Assembly (NCBI GenBank): GCA_016930085.1
Contig: JAFGHO010000048.1
Span: 1 to 41,667 of the forward strand
Length of the DNA stretch: 41,667 bases
Source: Spirochaetales bacterium
GTDB taxonomy: Bacteria > Spirochaetota > Spirochaetia > SZUA-6 > JAFGRV01
Direction: 5' to 3'
The stretch's first letter is position 1. Each line of letters opens with the position of its first letter. Positions 30,527-39,410 of this stretch are shown here, in pieces. The position numbers and the translations under genes were made by a program. Under the pieces are notes generated by a model, which did no database searches, had not been told where the DNA came from, and saw only the letters and a program-made list of their open reading frames with translations.

Positions 30527-31585
30527 ATGGCAAAAATGAATTTCGGCGGAGTTACCGAAACTGTCGTGACCCGCGACGAGTTTCCTCTCGCAAAAGCACA
30601 GGAGTTATTGAAAAAGGAAACAGTAGCAATCCTCGGTTATGGAGTTCAGGGGCCTGCACAGGCGCTGAATATGAAAGATAACAATATCAACGTGATCGTA
30701 GGCCAGGCAAAAGAGTTTAAAAAGGATTGGGAACGCGCATTAAACGACGGCTGGGAACCGGGAAAAACACTCTTTTCGATCGAAGAGGCGGCGGAAAAGG
30801 GGACGATTATCCAGTATCTTATTTCCGACGCAGGGCAGATGGCACTCTGGCCCAGGATCAAACCCTGTCTCAAGGAAGGTGATGCACTTTATTTTTCACA
30901 CGGATTTTCGATAGTCTACAGAAAGCTTACCAATGTGGTCCCGCCTGAAAACGTCGATGTGATTCTCGTCGCCCCGAAGGGTTCGGGCAGGAGTGTTCGG
31001 GAAAATTTCCTTGACGGAAGCGGAATTAACTCGAGTTACGCGGTGCATCAGGATTATACGGGTCGTGCATTGGAACGGACGCTCGCGGTCGGTATCGGGA
31101 TCGGGTCCGGTTACCTCTTTGAAACGACCTTCGAACACGAAGTCTACAGCGACCTCACCGGAGAACGGGGCGTCCTCATGGGAGCGCTCGCGGGGATCAT
31201 GGAAGCCCAGTACAAGGTCCTGCGCGAACACGGCCATTCGCCGAGCGAGTCATTCAACGAGACCGTCGAGGAACTCACGCAGAGTCTCATCCGACTTGTG
31301 GGTCGGAACGGAATGGACTGGATGTACGCGAACTGCTCGGCGACCGCGCAGCGGGGGGCGCTGGACTGGCGACACGAGTTCCGTAAAGCGGTCATGCCCG
31401 TTTTCAAGAAACTCTACAAGCGGGTCATCGACGGTGAAGAAACGAAAGTCGTGCTCAAGGCCAACAGCGCACCGGATTATCAGGAAAAACTGGGGGAAGA
31501 ATTACGTCAGATGAGGGAATCCGAGATGTGGCAGGCGGGGGCCGCGGTACGATCGCTCAGACCCGAGAACTGGAAAAAACAGTAA
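30527..31585 (+). CDS. ilvC: Ketol-acid reductoisomerase
   Basis: 352 residues; AAAGGAGA precedes ATG 30527. It isomerises and reduces acetolactate or acetohydroxybutyrate in valine/isoleucine synthesis. Rossmann motif VAILGYGVQGPAQALNMKDN (GxGxxG), LYFSHGFSIVY, VILVAPKGSGRSVRENF, and the C-terminal knotted domain with metal-binding acidic residues DLTGERGVLMGALAGIMEAQ and ESFNETVEELTQSL. Single C-terminal domain, so class I. The N-terminus MAKMNFGGVTETVVTRDEF is longer than in most class I enzymes and resembles the Bacteroidetes/spirochaete subgroup. Other ilv genes are not in the window. Confidence 0.95.
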   Translation: MAKMNFGGVTETVVTRDEFPLAKAQELLKKETVAILGYGVQGPAQALNMKDNNINVIVGQAKEFKKDWERALNDGWEPGKTLFSIEEAAEKGTIIQYLISDAGQMALWPRIKPCLKEGDALYFSHGFSIVYRKLTNVVPPENVDVILVAPKGSGRSVRENFLDGSGINSSYAVHQDYTGRALERTLAVGIGIGSGYLFETTFEHEVYSDLTGERGVLMGALAGIMEAQYKVLREHGHSPSESFNETVEELTQSLIRLVGRNGMDWMYANCSATAQRGALDWRHEFRKAVMPVFKKLYKRVIDGEETKVVLKANSAPDYQEKLGEELRQMRESEMWQAGAAVRSLRPENWKKQ

Positions 31586-31836
31586 AGCGAAGGGTACCGT
31601 TAAAAGCACCCGCGACATCGACCTTTGCGCTTGAAAAACGTTAAAACCTCATATGGAAATCACCAGAATCGAGAGAATCCCGATCAGCGGGAAAGGGCGA
31701 TGAAAAACGAACCGTTCGATAGAACAGCGGCGCGTCTCTCTCCCGGTTAATCCCGCATTGCTGAACGATTTTCGAACCGGATCAAGGCTTCATTTTCAAG
31801 TTTTTACTCCCGGACACCGACTATTGAGATAGGCAT

Positions 31837-32631
31837 ATGAGATTTCCATGTATTTATTATAAAGGAAAAACTCAATCGGCGCGATATTATCGATATATAT
31901 TCATCCTCGTATTAATTCTGATTCCATCCGTGATACTCCCGGCATCAACATCGGCGAGTATCACCATTCAAAAGGGTGAAACGCTTTACAAAATCGCGAA
32001 AAAATACGATGTCCCTGTCGATCTCCTCATGAAATACAACAATATAGGCGATCCGACAAAAATAAAGGAAGGGACGGAAATCAAAATTCCGCACGTTCAT
32101 ACGATAAAGAAAGGCGATACCCTCTATAGTATTTCACGGCATTACGATGTTTCCATCAATCTCATTCTCGAATACAACCACCTTTCGATCGATACACCCC
32201 TTGCGATCGGAAGTAAAATCATTATTCCTGTCTCCTCAACGATTGAAAACGGACACGGGCATGACGACGAACGCGACGACAGTCTCCTCTGGCCCCATTC
32301 GGGGAAAAGGGAGGCGTTGCAGGGAAAATTGACCGGGGTGGCGATTTACGGCGAACCCGGAGACACCATTGTTTCGGTATCGACGGGGACGGTGGTCTGG
32401 GCGGGCCTTTACCGGGGATACGGCAGTATCGTTTTTATAAAAACGGGCAGGGATTATGTTTATGTCTATGCGGGTAACGAAAAAATACTTGTGGAAGTCG
32501 GTGATTCGGTGCATCCTTCCACCCCGCTCGGCATCCTGGGAAGAAACTCCCATGACGGAATGGCCCGTGTTTTTTTCTGTGTGTACAAAAACCGGTGGCC
32601 GATAGATCCGTCAAAAGCGCCGAGGAATTGA
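31837..32631 (+). CDS. NlpD-like protein: two LysM domains and degenerate LytM (M23) domain
   Basis: 264 residues. One N-terminal hydrophobic anchor or signal (YIFILVLILIPSVILPAS, about 20-38) precedes two LysM domains (ITIQKGETLYKIAKKYDVPV, about 43-87; HTIKKGDTLYSISRHYDVSI, about 89-133) and an M23-like beta domain (about 150-260: LLWPHSGKREAL, GDTIVSVSTGTVVWAGLYRG, YGSIVFIKTGRDYVYVYAGN, KILVEVGDSVHPSTPLGIL). The active-site HxxxD and HxH residues of M23 peptidases are absent (ARVFFCVYKN replaces the HxH strand), so it should not cleave peptidoglycan itself. Such domains activate amidases (NlpD/EnvC). The next gene is an RpoD/RpoS-type sigma factor, the same pair as nlpD-rpoS in proteobacteria. 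Confidence 0.85.
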   Translation: MRFPCIYYKGKTQSARYYRYIFILVLILIPSVILPASTSASITIQKGETLYKIAKKYDVPVDLLMKYNNIGDPTKIKEGTEIKIPHVHTIKKGDTLYSISRHYDVSINLILEYNHLSIDTPLAIGSKIIIPVSSTIENGHGHDDERDDSLLWPHSGKREALQGKLTGVAIYGEPGDTIVSVSTGTVVWAGLYRGYGSIVFIKTGRDYVYVYAGNEKILVEVGDSVHPSTPLGILGRNSHDGMARVFFCVYKNRWPIDPSKAPRN

Positions 32632-32717
32632 TTTTTTTGGCATTTCCAAGTCATTTACCTTGACTTTTTTGAGTAAAAGTACTATGTTAAAATGGAAGTG
32701 GGGCTATATTATTGAAT

Positions 32718-33725
32718 ATGAAGGATATTAGACATTCACCTTCCTTCAACAATGATTATAAACCATCCCATTCACTTAAGTTTGTCGAAGACGGACAGAA
32801 CAGTTACAGGGAAAGCGATCCGCTTGTTCTTTATCTCAAGCAAATCTCACAATACCCTCTTCTCACCGAACAGCAGGAAAAACAGATCGGTAAACAGATC
32901 GACAAAACACGGGAAAAGTTGAAGGAATTAAAAGCCAGAAAAGGCAGCAATCAACTGGAAGAATCACAGCTCGCGAAAAACCGCATAATTATGGAAAAAA
33001 GCCTGATCGACCTGAAAAACAGGATGATTAATTCCAATCTCAGGCTTGTAGTTTCAATAGCAAAGAAGTACCAGCACAGGGGCCTATCGTTTCTCGACCT
33101 CATCGATGAAGGCAATATCGGCCTTATCGAAGCGGTCGAACGATTCGACTATAAAAAGGGGTGCCGTTTTTCGACGTACGGCACGTGGTGGATTCGGCAG
33201 GCGATCATCAAATCGCTCGCCGACAAAGGCCGCGTCATACGAATTCCCATCCATATGCTCAATACGATCAAAAAATGCTATTTTGTCGCAAAACATTTGA
33301 CACAGGAACTAGGCAGGGACCCGAGTGCGGGAGAACTCGCCGAATACATGAATCTTCCCATCACGAAAATAAAGGAAATCATGCAGCTTTCGCAGGAAAC
33401 CGCGTCACTCGACACATCGGTCGACGAAGAACATATCACGAAACTTTCGGACCTGATCGAAGATATCACCTCCGACGCGCCGTTTGAAAAGGTCTTCAAT
33501 ATGGCGCTTCAGGACACCCTGGACAGGGTACTCAAACACCTTACGGAACGTGAAATGAAGATCATAAAACTTCGGTTCGGGCTCGAAGGCGAAGGACCCT
33601 TTACCCTCGAAGAAACCGGCAGAATGCTGGGAATAACACGTGAACGCGTGCGCCAGATACAGGAAAAAGCGATTGCCAAGCTTCGCCATTTCAAACGGAT
33701 CGAAGATCTGAAAGATATTATCTAA
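32718..33725 (+). CDS. RNA polymerase sigma-70 family factor, RpoD/RpoS-like (group 1/2)
   Basis: 335 residues from ATG 32718 (337 from TTG 32712, which has better spacing from the GGAAGTGGGG upstream). Region 1.2 DPLVLYLKQISQYPLLTEQQ, regions 2.1-2.4 with NLRLVVSIAKKYQHRGLSFL, DLIDEGNIGLIEAVERFDY and RFSTYGTWWIRQAIIKSL, region 3, and region 4 ending ERVRQIQEKAIAKLRHF with the -35 helix-turn-helix (TLEETGRMLGITRERV). There is no region 1.1, and an insertion of about 30 charged residues separates 1.2 from 2. Size and lack of 1.1 favour a group 2 (RpoS-like) alternative factor rather than the main RpoD. A TTGACT-17-TATGTT promoter lies at 32660-32688. Confidence 0.9.
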   Translation: MKDIRHSPSFNNDYKPSHSLKFVEDGQNSYRESDPLVLYLKQISQYPLLTEQQEKQIGKQIDKTREKLKELKARKGSNQLEESQLAKNRIIMEKSLIDLKNRMINSNLRLVVSIAKKYQHRGLSFLDLIDEGNIGLIEAVERFDYKKGCRFSTYGTWWIRQAIIKSLADKGRVIRIPIHMLNTIKKCYFVAKHLTQELGRDPSAGELAEYMNLPITKIKEIMQLSQETASLDTSVDEEHITKLSDLIEDITSDAPFEKVFNMALQDTLDRVLKHLTEREMKIIKLRFGLEGEGPFTLEETGRMLGITRERVRQIQEKAIAKLRHFKRIEDLKDII

Positions 33726-33768
33726 TACGGAAGGCCCTCCACTTCTCCGTTCCCCCTTATTTTCATGC

Positions 33769-33797
33769 TTGACTTATGAAAGCTGTCCTCTTATGAT
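33769..33797 (+). promoter_or_regulatory. Promoter of glycogen phosphorylase gene
   Basis: TTGACT (33769-33774), 17 bp, TATGAT (33792-33797). Leader of about 38 nt with AGAAAGGA at a 7-nt spacing from ATG 33842. Confidence 0.7.
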
Positions 33798-33841
33798 GTT
33801 ATAGTATATCCCGATTGAATGACCACAGAAAGGATATGCAC

Positions 33842-36367
33842 ATGCCCGTAAAAAAAGGAAAAACAAAGGTAAAGTTGTCACCTTCGACTAACGAGTTTCA
33901 GGGGACCGACATTGCCTCGATACAGCGTTCGTTTGTCAACCACCTCGAGTATTCACTGGCCAAGGACGAGTATTCCGCGACACAACTCGATTGTTACAAA
34001 GCGATCGCCCTGACCGTCAGGGACAGGCTTATCGAACGCTGGATCGAAACTCAACAGACCTACTACCGCAAGGACGTAAAACGTATCTACTACCTGTCCA
34101 TGGAATACCTCATCGGCAGGACATTGGGAAACAGCCTCATCAACCTCGGTCTTTACGATGTCGTGCAAAAAGCCATGAAAGAACTCGGGTACGACCTTGA
34201 AGAACTCCGTCACATGGAATCCGATGCGGGATTGGGAAACGGAGGACTCGGGAGGCTTGCCGCCTGCTTCATGGATTCCATGGCGACCCTCGAGCTTCCC
34301 GCCTACGGGTACGGCATCCGGTATGAGTTCGGGATCTTTTCCCAGCAGATAAAGGACGGTTACCAGATTGAAAAACCTGACCACTGGCTGCGTTACGGGA
34401 ATATCTGGGAGATCGAGCGGCCCGAATACCTCTATCCGGTTCATTTTTACGGCCGCATCAATCAATATTACGACAAGGACAACAACCTGAAAACCGAATG
34501 GATCGATACACAGCAAATCATGGCAATCGCGAACGACATTCCCGTACCCGGTTACCGCAACAACACGGTGAACAACATGCGGCTCTGGTCCGCAAAGGCG
34601 ACCCGCGACTTTCATTTCGAATATTTCAATCACGGGGATTATGAAAAGGCGGTTTCGGAAAAGGTGCAGTCCGAAACCATCTCCAAAGTCCTCTATCCCA
34701 ACGACAATGTCAATCTGGGGAAAATGCTCCGGCTCAAACAGGAATACTTCTTTGTCTCGGCGACGCTTCAGGACATTATCAGACGGTATAAAAAAACAAA
34801 CACAAAGGATTTCGGCAATTTCCCGGACAAGGTCGCGATCCAACTCAATGACACCCACCCCGCCCTCGCAATCGCCGAACTCATGCGCATCTTGATCGAT
34901 ATCGAGGACATCGAGTGGGGTCGTGCGTGGGAAATCACGGTCGCCACCTTTGCCTATACCAACCATACGATTCTGCCCGAAGCCCTTGAAAAATGGCCTG
35001 TCTTTCTCCTCGAACAGCTGCTTCCCCGCCACCTGCAGATCATCTATGAAATCAACTACCGTTTGTTGCAGCAGATCAGCAAAAAAAATCCGAACAATCT
35101 CGAAAAGATGCGCCGGATGTCCATAATCGAAGAAGGACAGGAAAAAAGGGTTCGTATGGCGAATCTTTCGATCATGGGGAGCCATTCCGTCAATGGCGTC
35201 GCCGAACTCCACACCGATATTCTCAAAAAGCAGATCTTCAGAGATTTTTACGAAGAATGGCCCGAACGGTTCAACAACAAGACCAACGGTATCACTCAGC
35301 GCCGGTGGCTCAGACTCTGCAATCCGGGGCTTTCAGGGCTCATCACTGAAAAAATCGGCGACCGCTGGATAACCGATCTCTATGACCTTAAAAAAATCCT
35401 CCCGTACTCAGACGATCCCGCCTTCAGGAAAGTCTTTCAGGCGGTCAAAAAACGGAACAAGGAAGAACTTGCCGCTTACATTGAACGTCACAATGGGATC
35501 GTGGTCAACCCCGATTCCCTTTTCGACGTCCACATCAAGCGCATTCACGAATATAAACGCCAGCTGCTTAATGCCCTGCACATCATCACCTTCGCCAACT
35601 GGCTGATCGAGCACGGCGACGCAGATGTGGTCCCCAGAACGATGATCTTCGCGGGAAAGGCGGCCCCGGGCTATTACATGGCGAAACTCATTATCAAACT
35701 CATAAACGCGATAGCCGAAGCGGTGAACAACGATCCCCGTATCGGCGACAAACTCAAAATCGTGTTCCTTGAAAATTATTCGGTGACCCTCGCGCAAAAA
35801 ATCATTCCCGCGGCCGACCTTTCGGAACAGATTTCGACAGCGGGCACCGAAGCGTCGGGAACAGGAAACATGAAGTTCGCCTTGAACGGAGCGCTTACCA
35901 TCGGTACCCTCGACGGCGCCAATGTTGAAATCAGCGAGGCTGTCGGGCGCGAAAATATGTTCATTTTCGGTATGACATCGGAAGAAGTGGAAAAACGCCG
36001 GGCTGAAGGTTATAATCCCTGGGATTGCTATCACGCGAACGCGGAATTGAAAAAGGCGATCGATATGATCAATTCCGGGTATTTTTCAAAAACAAAGGTT
36101 TACCTGTTCCGTCCCATTATCGAATCCCTGCTCGACAACGGCGACCGATACATGCTGCTTGCCGATTATCCGGATTACGTCGAATGCCAGAAAAAAGTCA
36201 GCGCCGCCTACAGGGACCGTAAACGATGGATACAAATGGCCGTCCGCAATGTGGGAAACATGGGGAGATTTTCAACGGACAGGACGATCAGGGAATACAC
36301 GGAGGATATCTGGAAGGTAAAACCCATCCCGATTACCATACCCTCACATACGGGTGAGCAAGACTGA
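33842..36367 (+). CDS. glgP: Glycogen/starch/maltodextrin phosphorylase
   Basis: 841 residues from ATG 33842, chosen because AGAAAGGA is 7 nt upstream; ATG 33836 is too close to it. It releases glucose 1-phosphate from alpha-1,4-glucan ends with PLP. Motifs: YLSMEYLIGRTLGNSLINLG, GNGGLGRLAACFMDSMATL, YGYGIRYEFGIFSQQIKDGY, NDTHPALAIAELMRILID, NNKTNGITQRRWLRLCNP and EASGTGNMKFALNGALTIGT with the PLP lysine in this last block. Length and the NDTHPAL block put it in the classical (non-ThrP-like) GT35 group. It is monocistronic with its own promoter. Confidence 0.96.
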   Translation: MPVKKGKTKVKLSPSTNEFQGTDIASIQRSFVNHLEYSLAKDEYSATQLDCYKAIALTVRDRLIERWIETQQTYYRKDVKRIYYLSMEYLIGRTLGNSLINLGLYDVVQKAMKELGYDLEELRHMESDAGLGNGGLGRLAACFMDSMATLELPAYGYGIRYEFGIFSQQIKDGYQIEKPDHWLRYGNIWEIERPEYLYPVHFYGRINQYYDKDNNLKTEWIDTQQIMAIANDIPVPGYRNNTVNNMRLWSAKATRDFHFEYFNHGDYEKAVSEKVQSETISKVLYPNDNVNLGKMLRLKQEYFFVSATLQDIIRRYKKTNTKDFGNFPDKVAIQLNDTHPALAIAELMRILIDIEDIEWGRAWEITVATFAYTNHTILPEALEKWPVFLLEQLLPRHLQIIYEINYRLLQQISKKNPNNLEKMRRMSIIEEGQEKRVRMANLSIMGSHSVNGVAELHTDILKKQIFRDFYEEWPERFNNKTNGITQRRWLRLCNPGLSGLITEKIGDRWITDLYDLKKILPYSDDPAFRKVFQAVKKRNKEELAAYIERHNGIVVNPDSLFDVHIKRIHEYKRQLLNALHIITFANWLIEHGDADVVPRTMIFAGKAAPGYYMAKLIIKLINAIAEAVNNDPRIGDKLKIVFLENYSVTLAQKIIPAADLSEQISTAGTEASGTGNMKFALNGALTIGTLDGANVEISEAVGRENMFIFGMTSEEVEKRRAEGYNPWDCYHANAELKKAIDMINSGYFSKTKVYLFRPIIESLLDNGDRYMLLADYPDYVECQKKVSAAYRDRKRWIQMAVRNVGNMGRFSTDRTIREYTEDIWKVKPIPITIPSHTGEQD

Positions 36368-36485
36368 TACGTCAGCCCACCGCTTCCCACAGCGCCTTCT
36401 TTTTACAATGGTGTTGCACCCTTCCATCAAAAACTTCCCGCCGTTTTGATATCATTCATAACGGCAACATCGAACGATAACGTAT

Positions 36486-36510
36486 CCGGTCCGAAACAGG
36501 GCCGGACCGG
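36486..36510. other. Hairpin after glgP
   Basis: CCGGTCC (36486-36492) and GGACCGG (36504-36510) form a perfect 7-bp stem with an 11-nt loop. No T-run follows on either strand, so it is at most a processing or stability element. Confidence 0.3.
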
Positions 36511-36629
36511 CATCACCTGTATCGGCGATAATAAATGACGATTATCGGGGATATAAAAACAGGTCCGCCTCATGCATATTATAAATAACAGTATTTTACA
36601 TAAATTTATTTACAATGGAGGTATCAATA

Positions 36630-39317
36630 ATGAAAACCGATTCAAAAAATCCCCGGTTTTTCAGTCACCGAATACGCCCGAGGAGAAAAATCACACGCGT
36701 CTGTCTTATGTTTCTTCTGTTGCTCGTCCTCGTTCCTTATCTTTCCGCCGAGCAAAAAAAGATCGCCTTTAACGGCTCGACGCTTTCGATCGTCACCGAT
36801 CCCCTTAAAGCACCCGATAATGTCACGGTCGGAGGATATGTCTGGTTCGACAAGGTCCTGAAAAAAACCGTCGATTCCTCGGGCCGTATCGTCCTCTACG
36901 GGAACATAGGGCTTCGCGTATCGCTCAATGCCGGAACCGTCAAGATATACGGAAAATATCCGGGCGCCGCCTATAAAAAAATCACCGAAGCATCCGCCCT
37001 GCTGCAGAATCCGGCAAATCCGGTCCAGGTGTTCAACAGCGGCGGCGCAATCAGCCATATGGAATGGGCATCTCCGCTGTCCGAACCGGATTTCGAACCG
37101 CAAACCACCGAAACAGGCGGGACCGTCTTCACCTTGAAGGTGGTCTATACCGATGTGCCCGGCTCCCCGATATATACCTGGTATGACATCATCGTCGAGG
37201 ACACCATCCCCGGTTTGATTGCAGGCGGGATTATCGGCGACGAAGGAAACGAACGGCAGCTCGACAACTGCTATCAGATCGACGACGACGGGGAGTTGAA
37301 AAAGTATCCGGCGGACAGCGAACTGGAACAGTGGTATTTATGGAAAAGCTGGCTGGAATATGTTGGTTTTAACTGCGATGAAAGCTTACTCGCCTCATAT
37401 ATTCCGGACGAGACATGGTATGCCGATATAATGACAGAGGACGATCCCCTGACATCCAGCCCCTGCGATTATTCCGCATTCGTCTTTTTCGGATCGAGTG
37501 AGACGGGAACAAAAAAAACGGCCATAACCAAACCCATATTATTTTCCGAAGGAATCGATTTCGAGAACAACCTGTCATGGAGGTTTTACCTCTACAAGCT
37601 GCTGGGACGTTACGGCCTCTGGCGGACCTGCCTTGAACAGGGATACGACATCATCTTTCTCAATTACACGGATTCTCTCAAGTCCCTTCAATTCAGTGCC
37701 GAATGCGTCATCGATGTCATTGAAAAAATCAATGCGGAAAAGGTCCCGGACTCCCGGGGAATCCATAAAAACATTGTCATCGGCGGAAGTATGGGCGGAC
37801 TCGTCTGCCGCTACGCGCTGAAAGTAATGGAATCAGAAGCGTACATCGATGAACAGCAGACAGTCGGAACCGGCGGTATCGTCGGCCATGATACGGAACT
37901 CTTCGTCTCCTTCGATGCACCGCAGCAGGGCGCCAATCTTCCGCTATGCCTTCAGCTTGCCATTGAAGAAATAAACAACTGTATTCCACACGAAGACCTT
38001 GCCGATTTCCGGGCAACAATGCACGCATACGCCCCTAAATCGATGCTGATAAACCATGTCAAGGGATTGATCGACGATAACTACAAAGCGGAGTATCCCT
38101 CGTATCCGCATGCATATCGCGATTGGTTTTTGAACGATCTCGAAGCCCTTCGCACAGAGGAAGACGGATCAAGCGTATATCCGCGGGATTGCAGAAGCGT
38201 CGCGATGGCCAATGGAAGCGGATACGGAAGATCACAGCATATCGACGGCTTGACCATGGGGGAGCATACATTACTTTTCGGAACCGTTATCGGCGATTTG
38301 GTTTATTTGGGTTATTCTCTGGGAGAATCACTGCCGCTGATTGTGACCGACGCTGCCAATGTTCCTGAAATTCTGTTTCCACCTCTTTTGATTACCGACT
38401 TATTTTTACACAAGACCGTCCATTATGATAAAACTCATCTCGATGACCTGATTCCCATTGACAGCTGTCCCGGATCGACCACGCCCTTTATAAAAATGTT
38501 TGCCGACGCGATCAATGATGTCGACGGATGTGCAGGTATATTTGCTTATGCCGCATACACCTTCCCCGGCGTCACCTACATGCCCACGGTAAGCGCACTC
38601 GATATCAGGCACATGGATGGAACCCCCTGGAATGTCAACGGTAACCTCTCAGAAATCCCCAACATCCTTAACAAAACCGCTTTCTACGACATCAGATGGG
38701 AACCCGATAACAACGACCATGCTTCTATATCACCTCAATGTGCCAATTTCCTTTTGAAATACGTATCATTGACCGAACTTGACACCCTCGGCGGGCATAT
38801 CGGCGACGGCGACGTCTACCCGCCGGACAATCCTGACGGTATCCTCACCGCTTTTGACATAGAAGCGATCCGGGATTATATCGATGAAGCGCCCGGTTCG
38901 GATTTCACCGCCATGCAACTGCTGCGGGCCGACGCCAACAATGACGGGTATCTTTCCGTCCACGATATCGCGATTCTGGAAAACTCGATCGCGTGCGACA
39001 TGAACGGGAACAAAGCCGGAAAATACATAGTGGGCGATCTCGACAATAACATGATAATAAACGAAGACGATCTTGCCGCGCTGCAGACACTCCTTGAGAC
39101 CCCAGGCGCCGTCTCGTATCCACCCTTAACCGTCGAACAGGTACTTGCCGACGTAAACGGCGACGGCTTCACGAATGAAGACGATACGGTCTGTCTCGAG
39201 AATTTCCTGTTGGAAAGCCAATTGAATACCGGTATCGAGTTGTTATCCGAAATCGAAAACTGCAGGCGCATCTGGTTCATTCCCCCGCTTCTGCCGTCTG
39301 TCGGAGAACTGGATTGA
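36630..39317 (+). CDS. Secreted lipase-like alpha/beta hydrolase with dockerin-like repeats
   Basis: 895 residues; GGAGGT precedes ATG 36630. A basic N-region and a hydrophobic core (VCLMFLLLLVLVPYLSAEQ) give a signal peptide. Residues about 30-230 are beta-rich and unassigned. The hydrolase part has GYDIIFLNYTDS and the nucleophile elbow NIVIGGSMGGLVCRYAL with Ser387, like triacylglycerol lipases and PGAP1-type esterases; a later NNDHASISPQ could supply the His. Residues about 720-870 hold four Ca-loop/helix repeats of dockerin type: DNPDGILTAFDIEAIRDYI, DANNDGYLSVHDIAILENSI, DLDNNMIINEDDLAALQTLL and DVNGDGFTNEDDTVCLENFL. That suggests attachment to a cohesin-like partner or a calcium-stabilised tail. 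A strong terminator follows. Confidence 0.82.
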   Translation: MKTDSKNPRFFSHRIRPRRKITRVCLMFLLLLVLVPYLSAEQKKIAFNGSTLSIVTDPLKAPDNVTVGGYVWFDKVLKKTVDSSGRIVLYGNIGLRVSLNAGTVKIYGKYPGAAYKKITEASALLQNPANPVQVFNSGGAISHMEWASPLSEPDFEPQTTETGGTVFTLKVVYTDVPGSPIYTWYDIIVEDTIPGLIAGGIIGDEGNERQLDNCYQIDDDGELKKYPADSELEQWYLWKSWLEYVGFNCDESLLASYIPDETWYADIMTEDDPLTSSPCDYSAFVFFGSSETGTKKTAITKPILFSEGIDFENNLSWRFYLYKLLGRYGLWRTCLEQGYDIIFLNYTDSLKSLQFSAECVIDVIEKINAEKVPDSRGIHKNIVIGGSMGGLVCRYALKVMESEAYIDEQQTVGTGGIVGHDTELFVSFDAPQQGANLPLCLQLAIEEINNCIPHEDLADFRATMHAYAPKSMLINHVKGLIDDNYKAEYPSYPHAYRDWFLNDLEALRTEEDGSSVYPRDCRSVAMANGSGYGRSQHIDGLTMGEHTLLFGTVIGDLVYLGYSLGESLPLIVTDAANVPEILFPPLLITDLFLHKTVHYDKTHLDDLIPIDSCPGSTTPFIKMFADAINDVDGCAGIFAYAAYTFPGVTYMPTVSALDIRHMDGTPWNVNGNLSEIPNILNKTAFYDIRWEPDNNDHASISPQCANFLLKYVSLTELDTLGGHIGDGDVYPPDNPDGILTAFDIEAIRDYIDEAPGSDFTAMQLLRADANNDGYLSVHDIAILENSIACDMNGNKAGKYIVGDLDNNMIINEDDLAALQTLLETPGAVSYPPLTVEQVLADVNGDGFTNEDDTVCLENFLLESQLNTGIELLSEIENCRRIWFIPPLLPSVGELD

Positions 39318-39350
39318 CCTGATCGGTATAAGTAAAAGCCGAAGTGTAAA

Positions 39351-39379
39351 GCCGCCCGCTCAAGCGGGCGGCTTTTTTA
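39351..39379 (+). terminator. Rho-independent terminator of the lipase-like gene
   Basis: Perfect 9-bp GC stem GCCGCCCGC (39351-39359) / GCGGGCGGC (39364-39372), 4-nt loop, followed by six T. Confidence 0.92.
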
Positions 39380-39410
39380 TCGGGCGGCCTTTCCGCGCGC
39401 AGAATGGCCG

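Noticed and set aside
31586-31836. Possible small gene or RNA between ilvC and the NlpD-like gene
   Set aside because: Only a 5-bp inverted repeat (TCCCG/CGGGA) and no ribosome site or promoter-terminator pair.
33953-35212. 419-codon open frame antisense to glgP
   Set aside because: Frame is open because of codon bias on the real gene; the product is rich in V/F/D/H with no domain, and glgP is certain.
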